DNA from: Prorocentrum cordatum | Taxonomy: Eukaryota > Sar > Dinophyceae > Prorocentrales > Prorocentraceae | Reading direction: 5' to 3' | NCBI GenBank assembly: GCA_963575745.1 | Contig: CAUYUJ010015949.1 | Location: forward strand, 579,510 to 643,509 | DNA length: 64,000 bases | In this document: piece by piece, positions 30,641 to 40,519 of the stretch | How the letters are laid out: the number at the start of each line of letters is the position of its first letter | Numbering within the stretch: the stretch's first letter is position 1 | Notes under the pieces: model-generated | The model's database searches: none | What the model was told of the DNA's origin: nothing | The model's input: only the letters and a program-made list of their open reading frames with translations | Made by a program: the position numbers and the translations under genes

Positions 30641-30837
30641 GTAACACGGGCATGGCCGCCGCTCGCGGCGTTCCCCTCCGCGGCCCCGTGCCCTCAGCGC
30701 GCCAAGAGCCCGAGAGGCCGCGGACGCGGCGCGGGCCGCACTGGCGGACAGCACCAGGAGCGCCCCCCGCGGCCGCCGCGGGCTCCGTGGCTGTCTCCGC
30801 CGCCGCCAGCAGCGGGAGGAGGATCGGTCGAGACAGT

Positions 30838-31006
30838 CGGAGGTGGATCGACCTCCCACCGTGGCACGTCGATGAAGGAGTTGGCGATGTTCGGTTCGCG
30901 AGGGGGCGTCGCGGCGTTCATTCTTGCGGGTCCAGGTCCGTCGGTTTCGGTCCCAGGCCGTTCTCACGAAGGGGAGGTTTACGAAAGGGAAGGCTGTCCA
31001 CCGCCG
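30838..31006. mobile_element. F3 TIR element, copy 1 (MITE-like)
   Basis: The left end CGGAGGTGGATCGACCTCCC and right end GGGAAGGCTGTCCACCGCCG are inverted versions of each other. The interior holds GGCGATGTTCGGTTCGCGAG and GTCCCAGGCCGTTCTCACGA. Family length is about 168 bases. Confidence 0.85.
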
Positions 31007-31159
31007 GCCGCCGCCGCCATCAGCGGCAGCAGGATCGGTCGAGACAGCGGCGGGCCCTGCCTGGGTCCGTGCTCGCCCCTCCACCGGGGACTGCTACCTT
31101 CCCTCCAGTTCTCCTCCTCGTCTTGGCCGAGCCGCTGGGCGCGCCACCGCCCGCTCCCG

Positions 31160-31290
31160 CTCCTCCTCCCGCTCCTCCCGCTCCTCCTCCTCCTCCTCCT
31201 CCTCCCACTCCTCCTCCTCCTCCTCCTCCTCCCGCTCCTCCCGCCGTGGCGTCAAGTGTCCTCCTCCCGCTCCTCCTCCGCCCTCCCCCC
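31160..31290. repeat. CTC tract
   Basis: CTCCTCCTC with CCCGCTCCT variants between F3 copy 1 and F1 copy 2. No gene. Confidence 0.85.
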
Positions 31291-31448
31291 TTTGTCCTCC
31301 TTGGCCAGGGGGCCTCGCTGCACGGCCGGGGGCTTCCCCGGAGGCTTCTCGCCGCCAAAGGCCGGATCCGCGGGCTCCGTGGGCTGTCTCCGCTGGTCGG
31401 TGGCAGCGGGGGGAGGAGCCGTCGAGACAGCGGCGGCCCTGCCTGGAG

Positions 31449-31589
31449 CTTGGCATCGCTCGGACGTGTGCGTTTTTCCTTCGGCGAGGACCATCGAGGA
31501 GCATCCACGAAAGCGAAGATCATTTGGCGAACAAAAACACGCACGAAAGCGAAACATGCACAGGAAATGGACGTCCGAGCGATGGCCAG
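31449..31589. mobile_element. F1 TIR element, copy 2, intact
   Basis: CTTGGCATCGCTCGGACGTG at the left and GACGTCCGAGCGATGGCCAG at the right, as in copy 1. The interior carries an extra CACGAAAGCGAAGATC after GGAGCATC, making it about 10 bases longer. Confidence 0.9.
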
Positions 31590-31719
31590 GGAGGGCCTCC
31601 CTTTTTTTTTCGCGACAAGCGAGGGGGGGAAGGGTCGATGGCGATGTGGGTCCAGCCGCTCATCGAGGCGGATCCAGCCGTTGTCGGCGGCAGCATCCGG
31701 GAGGCCCCCTGAAACCGTC

Positions 31720-32099
31720 CTCGGTTGGCGAGACCAGGGGGGAAGTGAGAAGGAGAAGGCCTGCTCCAGAAGGTTCTGAATCCCCATGGCTTTGCGAGAA
31801 GCTTCTGCGCCCTCCCCCCAAGACACAGGAGACTTCTCGGAAGGCGCGAGGGCCTCTGAGAAGTTCCGCCGCCTTCTGATCGGAGGTGGATAGACCTCCC
31901 ACCGTGGCATGTCGATGAAGGAATTGGCGATGTTCGGTTCGCGAGGGGGCGTCGCGGCGTTCATTCTTGCGGGTCCAGGTCCGTCGGTTTCGGTCCCAGG
32001 CCGTTTTCACTACGGGAGGTTCGCTAAAGGGAGGGCTGTCCACCGCCGATCTGAGAAGGCCGTCTCCTTCGCACTTCCCCCCCGTCGCTCGCCACCGAG
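31720..32099. mobile_element. F4 TIR element, copy 1, carrying an F3 insertion
   Basis: The left end (GGGGGGAAGTGAGAAGG then GAAGGCCTGCTCC) and right end (GAGAAGGCCGTCTCCTTCGC then ACTTCCCCCCCG) are inverted F4 termini. The two halves are separated by the complete F3 copy at 31881-32047. Removing it rejoins CCTTCTGAT with CTGAGAAGGCC. Confidence 0.7.
31881..32047. mobile_element. F3 TIR element, copy 2, nested inside F4
   Basis: CGGAGGTGGATAGACCTCCC at the left, GGGAGGGCTGTCCACCGCCG at the right. GAT is present on both sides and could be a short target duplication. The interior is close to copy 1. Confidence 0.85.
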
Positions 32100-32157
32100 C
32101 CGTCGCCAGCAGCGGGAGGAGGATCGGTCGAGACAGCGGTGGCCCATGCTTGGAGTT

Positions 32158-32535
32158 TGGCGGCGGGCGAGGGGGGGGAGTGAGAAGGTGGCGGGCCTTC
32201 TCAGGAGGCGGCGGCGGTTTCTCTTATGTCGTGCCTGCCCCTCTACAGGAGGAACCTACAACAAACAATATAAACATAGTCTCGGGACGTTTTTCAAAAC
32301 AAGAAAAATGATCGTTTCTGAAGATGTTTCGACTATTTCTAAGTGTTCGTCCAAGCTCCGCCTGTAGGGGGACACGCCCGACCCAAGGCTTCTCAGAGAC
32401 CCTCGCGACTTCTGAGAGAAGTTCTCCACGTCCTCGGGAGAGGCTCAGAAAACTTCTCGGAAGGCCCTCTGACTTCCGAGCCCTCTGGGGAAGGCCCTCT
32501 CCTTCTCACCCTCCCCCCCGGGCTCGCCGCCGAGG
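32158..32535. mobile_element. F4 TIR element, copy 2, carrying an F2 insertion
   Basis: It starts GGGGGGGGAGTGAGAAGG then GCGGGCCTTCTCAGG and ends GGCCCTCTCCTTCTCACCCT then CCCCCCCGGGCTCGCCGCCG. The middle is occupied by F2 copy 3 (32226-32386). Confidence 0.7.
32226..32386. mobile_element. F2 TIR element, copy 3, nested inside F4
   Basis: Left TCGTGCCTGCCCCTCTACAG, right CCTGTAGGGGGACACGCCCG. The interior is AT-rich and includes AACATAGTCTCGGGACG. The F4 halves continue on both sides. Confidence 0.8.
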
Positions 32536-32639
32536 AGTGTATCGGGGGGCCTCCCGGAGGCTTTTGTCGAGAAGCGGGTCAGGACGGACCCTGGGAGAGG
32601 TCCAGGGACCGACGTTGAGCGGCTGTGGGCCAGGCGGGA

Positions 32640-33030
32640 AAGCCGCAGTTGTCTCAATTGGCCCTCCGAAGCAGGGCGTCCGTTGCGACCACCGTCGCCC
32701 GCCGACAGGGAGCCGCCCCGCTGCCGAGGTCGGCTTCCTTGTTGTCTCATCCCGTCACGGTCGTAAAAGTCAGGGTGGTTTGTGTTGTCGAGTTCGGGGT
32801 CGTCGGTGTTATCATCGAAGTCGGGATCGTCCTGTGTTGCCGTCGCCGCCTGCAGGTTGTCCCCCCCTGCCAGGGCCGAGGTCGTCGCTGATGTAGTCGG
32901 TCCGAGAAGTCGGGTCGAGGTTTGGGATCTAGGCTTGTTTCTTGTCGTACGATCTCGGCGGGTTTCTGGCCCCGGGATGCTTTCCAGCAGTTCCGCCTCG
33001 CCAAGAGCGGTCTGGGAATGATTGGATCGT
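32640..33030 (-). other. Candidate minus-strand exon, unknown
   Basis: A minus frame reads GEAELLESIPGPETRRDRTT, then SALAGGDNLQAATATQDDPD and FDDNTDDPELDNTNHPDF. The composition is mixed and acidic, unlike the repeat noise. No domain, start or splice junction can be fixed. Part of it (about 32900-32960) overlaps a possible F12 fragment, which argues against a working gene. Confidence 0.2.
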
Positions 33031-33075
33031 GCGGAACAGCCCCCAGAGGCCCGATGTATGCCCTGACAAACACAT

Positions 33076-33288
33076 TTGGGGGCGCGCACAAAGGGGGTGC
33101 CGTTGCCTTCTTGAGAAGGAGGGGGCGTTTCCAAGAAGATAAGGGAGCTTCGTAGGAAACCTCCAGCTGCTAAGACGTCTTCTTAGAGGCCCCTGGCTCA
33201 TTCTAAGAACGGCTCATGGATTCTCAGAAGTCCTCCGCCTTTTCAGAAGGCCGCCCCTCTAATTAGGGCTACCCCTTTTGTGCGCGCC
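33076..33288. mobile_element. Single-copy TIR element (F11)
   Basis: GGGGGCGCGCACAAAGGGGG at the left and ACCCCTTTTGTGCGCGCCGC at the right are inverted over about 18 bases with one mismatch. The interior has several CTTCTTGAGAAGG and CTTTTCAGAAGG inner hairpins. Confidence 0.75.
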
Positions 33289-33969
33289 GCCAGCAAGCAG
33301 TCGGGGCTGTGCTGGGCTGACCCCCTGTTTGCGATCGTGAGTTCCCCCTCGCTTGCGAATGAAGATGGTGCGATGCTTCGCTTCTCTGTGAAATCCTCTC
33401 TGTTCGCTAAGCTTGCACTCCTGCGTCTAGCCGAAGTACGTGCCTCTACCGTGTATATGGGTATATAGTTTTATGCCTATGTGTACACACGCCTCTTTGT
33501 GTCTACGTATGAGTGTTGCCAGTGCCTCCTCATCTGCATGTCTTTCGGGTGTTGCCACAGGTGTCCCTGGCCCAAGGTATCCTCATGATTTCCATGGAGG
33601 CCCCAACGGTCTCAAGATCACCCTTCACCTGACCCAGAGGGCCCCCTGGGGCCCCAGAAGGCCGCGGAAGGCTAGGGACACCTGTGCCAGGAGCACTTGT
33701 GACAGCCCTCGAATCTTGGCGCAGTTACCCACACCTCGCCGGCGTGCCCAGGCGTGTTCGGGTCAGGTAGGTGGGCACCTTCTCATTATTGTTGCCACAA
33801 GGGTGCATCATTGCGGAGCATGCTTCAATGTGGCATTGCGATTGATGTTCTTCCGCATGCGTCCTTGGCTAAGGGTGTCGAGTGTGAGAGCCCTCGACTG
33901 AAGCACGCTAGACCCGCCAGGTACACCCAAAAACAAGAGGGTCTGGCATCGTACACGTGAGTCCTCAAC
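33289..33969. other. No gene recognised; one hairpin
   Basis: The inverted arms CACAGGTGTCCCT (about 33554) and AGGGACACCTGTG (about 33675) enclose about 110 bases. An open plus-strand frame at 33440-33901 gives a mixed peptide without domains. Nothing else. Confidence 0.4.
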
Positions 33970-34105
33970 TGGGGTGGGCCCTCTCGGACGGTTCAGACGG
34001 CCTCCTGGTTTCTGAGAAGTTTTCGAAACTTCCTCCGAAGCCCTTCCGCCTTTGAGAGGGCCTGCCACCTCTCTCACTCCTCCCCCCATGGGCGCGCCGC
34101 CGACG
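33970..34105. mobile_element. F4 TIR element, degenerate copy
   Basis: GGGCCCTCTCGGACGG to GAGAGGGCCTGCCACC and CTCTCACTCCTCCCCCC resemble the F4 ends, with GTTTCTGAGAAGTTTTCG inside. No insertion is seen in it. Confidence 0.45.
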
Positions 34106-34525
34106 GGCTCGGCGGCGACAGCCGAGCCCTGCCCTCGCCGGTCCACGCTTTTCAGGCAATACGATGGGGGGGCGGGGGCGGGGCTCGGAGTGCGTCGAGC
34201 ACGAGGGCGAAGTCCGAGCCCTGCCCCCCGCCACACCGATGCCCGGAGGCCCGGTGGTTGGTGGAGGTCGGGTTCGGTGCGTCGCCACCTGGGCGACGCA
34301 ACGAAGCGGGGCCGTCTGCGCCGACGTTGGCGCGTGAGCAGCCCGCGTGGGGGCGCGCGCAAGCGCCCTCGTCTCCAAGGTGGCGCGCCGCGCCGGCGGC
34401 CCGCGTAAGCCACTGCGTAAGGTCGCCACGTCACCTCGCGCAAGACCCGCTTCTGTTCGCCGCCCACCGAGCGCCGCCGCCTGGCGCCACTGCCCCCCCG
34501 TCGCCCGGAGCGGGCACTCCTCCCG

Positions 34526-34671
34526 CGAGGGCCGCCGAAGAGCTCCAGCAGCAGGCCGACGCGGCGCGGGAGGCGGAGGCGCGCACGGCGGCCCAGCTGC
34601 GGGCGAGCCGCCCGCCCGCGGCCCCGAGAGTCTTCCGCCGATCAGTACGATTCGGGGGTGGAGAGAACCCC
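34526..34671 (+). other. Helical peptide stub
   Basis: The frame reads RAAEELQQQADAAREAEART then AAQLRASRPPAAPRVFRRS, a strong coiled-coil composition. No start, stop or splice junction could be assigned. It is cut off by F3 copy 3. Confidence 0.25.
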
Positions 34672-34823
34672 CAGCAGTGACACGTCGATTGGTGAATTGT
34701 CCGTTTTCGGTTCTCGAGGGGGCGCCGCGACCGTCATTTTCCAGGCTTGCGCCCGCCAGGTTTGGGCCTCAGGTCGTTTTCACTACACCACGTTGTGCTA
34801 AAGGGAGGTCTGTCCATCCCCGG
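34672..34823. mobile_element. F3 TIR element, copy 3, left end damaged
   Basis: The interior GACACGTCGATTGGTGAATT and TCGAGGGGGCGCCGCGACCG and the right end GGGAGGTCTGTCCATCCCCG are recognisable. The left terminus is lost. It is followed almost at once by a truncated F1. Confidence 0.65.
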
Positions 34824-34830
34824 TTATTAA

Positions 34831-34911
34831 GGAGCATCCTGGATCATCCTGCGAAGAAGCCACGCACGGAACCGTAAAAAAACACAGGGAATGGACGTCC
34901 GAGCGACGGGG
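34831..34911. mobile_element. F1 TIR element, copy 3, left half missing
   Basis: It starts at GGAGCATCCTGGATCATCCT and ends GGACGTCCGAGCGACGGGGA. The left terminus and about 40 bases are absent, apparently lost at the junction with F3 copy 3. Confidence 0.75.
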
Positions 34912-35292
34912 AGGGAAGTGAGAGGGGGCGGGCCTCCTCGGAGGGTTCAGAGATTCCCTGGGGACTTCCATCGGAAGTTTCTCGTACGCTTGCCCCCGAA
35001 GGTAGAGAGAGCTTCCCAGCAGGCCAGAGGGCTTCTGAGAAGCCCCTTCTCGGGGCTCAAGAGACGCTGGTCAATGCAAACGGGGATCAGCCAGAGCGCC
35101 AGATCTTGCAGGATCCTGCAGGGCCAGGGTTGCATTGACTGGGGCTTGGGTGCAGGATGCTGCAGGATCCTTCAAGATCTCGCAAGGCCTGACGGACCCG
35201 GGTTTGCACTGACCCGGGTCAGCAGCTCCCCGACGCTTCGCCTTCTGAGAAGGCCTGTTCCTTCTCACTGCCCCCCAGGCGCACCGCCGAGG
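34905..35292. mobile_element. F4 TIR element, copy 3, carrying an F5 repeat
   Basis: Left GGGAAGTGAGAGGGGGCGGG, right TTCTGAGAAGGCCTGTTCCT then TCTCACTGCCCCCCAGG. The F5 copy at 35058-35233 sits between the halves. Confidence 0.65.
35058..35233 (+). repeat. F5 dispersed repeat, copy 3, nested inside F4
   Basis: It begins AGAGACGCTGGTCAATGCAA and ends CCGGGTCAGCAGCTCCCCGA. The interior repeats CTTGCAGGATCCTGCAGGG and TGCTGCAGGATCCTTC. Confidence 0.8.
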
Positions 35293-36600
35293 TAGGTTCG
35301 CGCCGTGTCGACCAGTGGCGACCCGCCGCCGGCGTTCAATGTTGGACGCCGTTGGCGACCCAGGATCGGTCGATGTTGAACGTGCTGACGTTTTCGAAAC
35401 GTCCGATCCTTCAAGGTCGAACGATTTCCGCGGTGTCAGGAACCGACGCCGAAGTCGGCACGACACGAATCTGCCGTGCGAAGACCAACAGTTGAAACAC
35501 TGCATCAGCATAGACATTCGGCGGTCCGCCCAGACCGCCGAACGTCTAGGCTTAACCCCATGTTGGTGGTAATATTTTGCTGGGGATAATAAAGTTATGG
35601 GTCCAAGCGAGCTAATAATGGTTTCCTTGGGAATATCGATGTTAAGAGGTCTGGTAGTCGAGAAAACTGATGGTAGCGAATTTCACAAATCGTCGAACTC
35701 GTGCGTTTCGCTTGAGACATCCTCAACCAAATGAGAATACGGATTATGCGTGGTGCTATGCATGAGATGAAGACCAGAACTACGATAGAAACTTTGGAGG
35801 GGATGATAAAGTTCGGCCTTCCCGCTTGTTGTGGCAATTGGACCCCATTCCATCCCGTGGATAAAGAGATACAAAGGTTAAGGGGGGATCGGTTAGTTTC
35901 CAGGGCTTGGGGTTATGCAGTTTTCCATTCTGAACAGGACTCGCTGTCATCGTCGCCGCAGACGCTTTCCACTTGGCACAAAAGGTCGCCTGCAACACCG
36001 ACCGTTGTCGGTTTGGGGTAATACATTCGATTGGCCATCGTACATACCCATGTTTTCTGTGCCCACTTCGACTGTGCCAAGACAAGTTGTTGCGTCCGTT
36101 TGTTTGTCGGTTGCGCGCTTGGTGCCGTTGTGGCCACCGTTGCGCTGGCAGGCACACGCGCACAGCTGGCACGGCGGCTAAAGGACAACCCTCCCTGAGA
36201 TCTTTGCACTGCGAGTTACCACACTCGGCGGCATCGCCTTAGTTCGGGCCCCAGGACCCTCGCACAGCGATTCGGCTCGAAGCATGTCTAGGGCTTCGGT
36301 CGTGGTGCTCTACGATGTTGCATTTGGTTGTGACGTTGGTTCGCAGAGTACGTACTTCTGACACGAGGGTGAATCCCAACCTGTTGCTTTTGAGCGGTGC
36401 CCACAGTGTCTGTTGCATTCGGGTTGTCCGCCTTGGAGTGGTAATCGGTTGGTGTATCTCCACGGGGCACTGATCCTTCGGCGGAAAGGCTCATCTTCTT
36501 GACCCATGCCATTGATGTGGTGTCGGAGACCATCGCACAAGCCGCCGAGGCACGAACTTGCCATGTCAGCGGAGCGGATCTACGATTGAGCTTAACATTC
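35293..36600. other. Mostly unique DNA; no gene proven
   Basis: Composition is nearer to balanced than elsewhere and there are no tandem arrays. The minus strand holds a candidate peptide GDLLCQVESVCGDDDSESCS at about 35915-35985. Its DNA resembles 28925-28995 (GACTCGCTGTC followed by GTCGCCGCAG). A second minus frame, about 36300-36600, reads TWQVRASAACAMVSDTTSMA. These may be exon pieces of one minus-strand gene, but I cannot join them. Confidence 0.25.
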
Positions 36601-36629
36601 GCTCTCAATCGTCCCCATTTCTACTCCTT

Positions 36630-38030
36630 CCCCCTTCCTCCTCCTCCTCCCCCTCCTCCTCCTCCTCCTCCTCCTCCTCCTCCTCCTCATCAGCATCATC
36701 ATCATCAGCAGCATCATCATCAGCATCATCAGCATCAGCATCAGCATCAGCATCATCATCATCAGTGTACCCCCTTCCTTCCTTCTCACTGCTCTCCTTC
36801 CCCTCCCTCCCTTCTCCCGGGAGCGCCTTGGAGGCTCTCTCGGGGGATGGTCAAAGGCCACCCTGGGGCCTGCTAGGGGGGCCCGTCGAGGGTGGGCGCG
36901 ATGGCTCCACCGAGCTCTTTCGAAGAGCCCCGGCCGAGGTGGAGGAGAAGGAGGAGATAGGAGGAGGAGGAGGAGGAGGAGGAGGAGGAGGAGGAGGAAG
37001 AGGAGGAGGAGGATGAGGAGACGCAGGAACGATTGAGATGAAGGAGTGAGGAGGAAAGGATGAGGAGGAGCAGGAGCAGGAGGAGGAGGAGGATGAGAGG
37101 AGGAGGGGAGGCGGGAAAGTGAGAAAGGAGGATGAGGAGGGGAGGAGGAGGAGAGGTAGGAGTAGCGTAGAGGAGGAGGAGTAGAGGAGGAGAGGAGGAG
37201 GCGGAGGAGGAGGAGGAACGATGAGGAGGAGGAGGGATGCGTGGTGAGGGAGGAGGAGGAGGAGGAAGAGAGGAGTGGAGGAGAGGAGAGGAAGGAGGAG
37301 GAGGAGGAGGATGAGGAGGGGGAGGAGGAGGAGGGAGGCAGGAGGGGAGGAGTAGGAAGAGAGGAGGGGAGAGGAGGAGGAGAAGGGGAGGGGGAGGAGG
37401 AGAGGAGGAGGAGGAGGAGGAGGAGGAGGAGGAGGAGGAGGAGAGGAGGAGGAGGCGGAGACGATGAGGAGAGGAGTAGGGAAGGAGGAGAAGAGGAGAG
37501 GAGGAGGAGGAGGATAAGAGGAGGAGGAGGAGGGGAGGAGGAGGAGGCAGAGCAGCAGTAACAGAGCAGCAGGGAGGAGGAGGAGGAGGAGGAGGAGGAG
37601 GAGTAGGAGGAGGAGGAGGAGAGGAGGAAGGGAGGAGGGAGAGGGAGAAGGAGGAGGGAGGAGGGAGGAGGGAGGAGGGAGGGAGGAGGAGGAGGGAGGA
37701 GGAGAAGGGGGAGGGAGGAGGGAGGAGGGGGAGGGGGGGCGGAGGGGGAGGAGGAGAGGAGGAGGAGGAGGAGCGGAGGAGGAGGAGGAGAGGAGGAGGA
37801 GGAGAGAGGAGGAGGAGGAGGAGGAGGAGGAGGAGGAGGAGGAGGGAGAGAGGGAGGAGGAGGGAGGAGAGGAGGAGGAGGAGGAAGAGGAGGAGGAGAG
37901 GAGGAGGAGGAGAGAGGAGGAGGGAGGAGGAGAGGAGGGGGAGGGAGAATGGGAGGGAGTGGAGAGGAGGAGGAGCAGGAGGAGGAGGAGGAGGAGGAGG
38001 AGAAGGAAGGAGGGGGGAGGAGGGAGGAAT
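36630..38030. repeat. CCT, CAT/CAG and 1.1-kb GGA tract
   Basis: CCTCCTCCT (36638-36695), then CATCATCAG/CATCAGCAT (36696-36765). After a 170-base spacer comes an almost unbroken purine tract, mostly GGAGGAGGA and GGAGGGAGG, at 36940-38030. Frames across it are Glu/Gly/Arg or Pro/Ser/Leu repeats and not genes. Confidence 0.95.
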
Positions 38031-38039
38031 CTCGGAGAC

Positions 38040-38404
38040 GCCTGGGCGGGTTTCTGGGCCGTGGTGATGCCGTCGCGGGGCGTTCTCGGGCCATCGTGGG
38101 CCCGTCTTGGGGCCCTCTGGGGCTGTTTGGGTTGGGCCGTCAGGTGATCGATCATGGACCCCCTGCTGACCGCAGCCATCCAGCTGTCGCGCCGAAGGCC
38201 ACGGGAAGCCGCCGAATACCGCCGCAAACCGAGTAAGACCACCGAAGACTGTTAGAAGTTCGCCGATGGCCGCCAGAAGACAGCCGAAGACAGACGAGGG
38301 GTGTTGAGTAACAAGGGGTCCGCCGTCTTAGAGGAGTCTTGAGGCTCTCTGAAGGCTTCCGAGGCGATATTCAACGGGAAAGGTTCGGAAGCACCAGAAA
38401 CAGT
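38040..38404. other. Short TTGGGGC array and GCCGAAGAC repeats
   Basis: CGTCTTGGGGCCCTCTGGGG-type units at 38095-38125, then GCCG(A/C)AGAC(A/C)GNNGAAG-like short repeats at 38195-38300. No gene. Confidence 0.5.
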
Positions 38405-38660
38405 TCAAGGGCGTCGGCAGCAATTTGAGGAGGGGAGATTGCCAGGGTTCTCGCCCCGAGGGGATCTTCTTTCTGTATAGGTCTCCACGAGCGCCCATTC
38501 GCAGGTTCGCAGCTCAGGGCGCGGTTTCCTAAAACTGGCGTCTTGCATACAAGAACGCAATCGAAACCAAATCTCTAAAACTTCAGCATCCCGCGTGCCT
38601 CGTTTGGCGCATCGCCCGCTCACCAAAGGACACGTACCACCAACACCAACACCAACATCA
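38405..38660 (-). other. Candidate minus-strand coding segment
   Basis: The minus frame reads DVGVGVGGTCPLVSGRCAKR, GTRDAEVLEIWFRLRSCMQD and ASFRKPRPELRTCEWALVET before stopping. It has a balanced composition with Cys, Trp and Glu. No domain is recognised, and the upstream part runs into a TTGGGGC array, so the start is unknown. Confidence 0.25.
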
Positions 38661-38756
38661 AACGTTTTGACCATCATCTCTTGTGGTTCTGAAGGGCTCT
38701 CTTGTGGCCCTCTCGGGCCCTCTTGAGCCCTCTTGGAGACCCCTTGGGGCTCTCCC

Positions 38757-39296
38757 ATGCAGGCAGTGGGTAGCTGGCAGCGTGCCAGGCGCGATGCAGG
38801 CAATGCGCTGTGTGCAACGAAATCTTTGGAACGAGTTCTGACAACGAAACTCAATAATGCCTCTCGGGCGCCGCGGGTTACTCGGGAACGGCGGTCGCAA
38901 TCCAGTGCGCGCCATTTGTGTCGCGACCCGCGCCGCTACCAGGGACCGCGTCGCCGCGGGAGTGGTGGCATCGTCAATGTCGCGCGTAAGAGCGCGTGTG
39001 ACCTTGCCAAGAAAATCGAAGTAGTAGCGTTGTTCCTACGGCGTTACCGCGCTCGTGCAAACAAGCCAGTGCGCGATTACGCTTCGATCACCCATCGCGA
39101 ACTTACAAACCGTGGTGCTTCTCGCATCGCATCGCAGAACATGCAGAAGTTTCGTTGCGACTGTGATATTGTGAAGGCTTTACGGCCGGTGCAGCCCGTC
39201 TATAAGGACGACGACCACGACGACGACGATCACCACGACGACAACGACAACGACGAGCTGATGACCCTGCCACAGGCTGGGGACATGGGGTGGGCG
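38757..39296 (+). CDS. Candidate exon of an unknown basic protein with acidic tail
   Basis: The ATG at 38757 (MQAVGSWQRARRDAGNALCA) opens 180 codons with varied composition: SACDLAKKIEVVALFLRRYR, then YASITHRELTNRGASRIAS, then CDCDIVKALRPVQPVYK, an Asp/His run and LMTLPQAGDMG. A good donor (GCG|GTAAAG) lies at 39297, exactly in phase 0, just before the GGA tract, which would then be intronic. I could not find the next exon. The protein is Arg-rich at the front and acidic at the end. Family not recognised. Confidence 0.35.
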
Positions 39297-39304
39297 GTAA
39301 AGGG

Positions 39305-39620
39305 AGGTGGAGGAGGAGGAGGCGGAAGGGGAGGAGGAGGAGGAGGAGGAGGAGGAGGAGGAGGAGGAGGAGGAGAAGAATGAGGAGGAGGAGGAGGAGG
39401 AGGAGGACGACGAGGAGGAGGAGGAGGAGGAGGAGGAGGAGGGGGAGGGGGAGGGGGAGGGGAAGGAGGAGGAGGAGGAGGAGGAGCAGGCGGAGGAGGA
39501 AGAGGAGGAGGGGAAGAAAGAGGAGGTGGAGGGGAAGCAAGAGGAGGAGGGGAAAGAGGAGGAGTAGGAGGAGGAGGATCAGGAGGAGGAGGAGGAGGAG
39601 GAGGAGGAGGAGAGCCGTGT
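39305..39620. repeat. GGA tract
   Basis: GGAGGAGGA with some GGGGGAGGGG. It may be the intron of the gene upstream. Confidence 0.9.
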
Positions 39621-39649
39621 GCGGTTGCGAGAGTGATGAGATTCTCTCA

Positions 39650-39850
39650 TGCGGAGCATCAAAAACATCGACAGAACAACCAGCACCACCGACGAACCAC
39701 CAAAAAGCGCAACGGAACCACCAACTTCACCGACGAACCACCAACAACACACGACGACGACACCGCCAACGCCACCGACGAACCATCCGAGAACCACCAG
39801 CAAAACACAGACAAACCACCAACAAACCACGACGGAGCCGGGAACAAACA
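39650..39850. repeat. ACCACC/ACGAACC minisatellite
   Basis: Units of the kind CCACCGACGAACCACCA and ACCAACAAACCACGA are repeated over 200 bases. Translation gives Thr/Asn/His/Pro-rich repeats. No gene. Confidence 0.7.
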
Positions 39851-40229
39851 TCAATATGCACCATGAACGCGATGTTAATTATGCTCAAACCTAGACCATA
39901 ATGTAGCAGCAACAAGTTTGCTTAACCTAGGAGTTACAGGATGACGTCGTCGGGCGCCAACGCATAATTAGCAGTTTCAATTGCGACTCGCTCGTCTAAA
40001 CACCTGCAGTGTTCACCGCGATTATGGGGGACACGCGGGGAATGCCTCGCATGTTATACACGCAGATGACGAGAGGCAGCCTTCTTTAGAAGATGCGAGG
40101 ATTTGCGGCGCGACCGTCGCGCTGGCAACGTTGGGCCACCCGATCATGACGAGCAACACGAGGATTGGCGACGCGGCCATCGCGGCGCACACGAGCCTCC
40201 TCCCTCCTCCCTCGCCTGTCTTCCCTCCT
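39851..40229. other. No gene recognised
   Basis: Mixed sequence without arrays. The frames MRLARLNTCSVHRDYGGHAG and similar lack recognisable motifs. Confidence 0.35.
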
Positions 40230-40475
40230 CATATTCATATATGATCGTCGTTTTCTTGTTCATTGTTTCGTCGATCGGCGTTGGCCCTCGCCCCCCCCCT
40301 TCCCCCCCTCCTGGAGTAGATCTTGGCTGTTTGGGGCGCCTGTTTCGAGCAGGTGGGGTCTCCAACCATAGGACCCGCTGCTGCAAACAGTCGCACTAAG
40401 CAGAGGTCCAGAGCCGGTCCCCCCCCCCTCTTCCGCCCAATGCCGAATCGCCGAGTAAAAACAAACGCTCACATG
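40230..40475 (+). repeat. F18 dispersed repeat, copy 1
   Basis: The block from GTTTCGTCGATCGGCGTTGG through GGAGTAGATCTTGG and ACAGTCGCACTAAGCAGAGG to CGCCCAATGCCGAA matches 49548-49790 throughout. A diverged relative lies at 14290-14450. Confidence 0.7.
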
Positions 40476-40519
40476 CCATCGGCCGCGCGCCTGCGTGCCA
40501 GACGGGCCGCCCTCCGGGG

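Larger units (their letters stand above)
30795..32165 (+). repeat. Local repeat GGATCGGTCGAGACAGCGG, four copies
   Basis: The block GCGGGAGGAGGATCGGTCGA followed by GACAGCGG(C/T)GGCCC occurs at about 30808, 31022, 31413 and 32112. Copies 2-4 continue into TGCCTGG or TGCTTGG. Each copy sits next to a TIR element (F3, F3, F1 and F4 in turn), so it may be an old host sequence duplicated together with them. Confidence 0.65.

Noticed and set aside
36592-38242. Minus-strand frames of about 460-500 codons rich in Ser/Pro/Leu
   Set aside because: They are the complement of the GGA tract. Composition is fully explained by the trinucleotide repeat.
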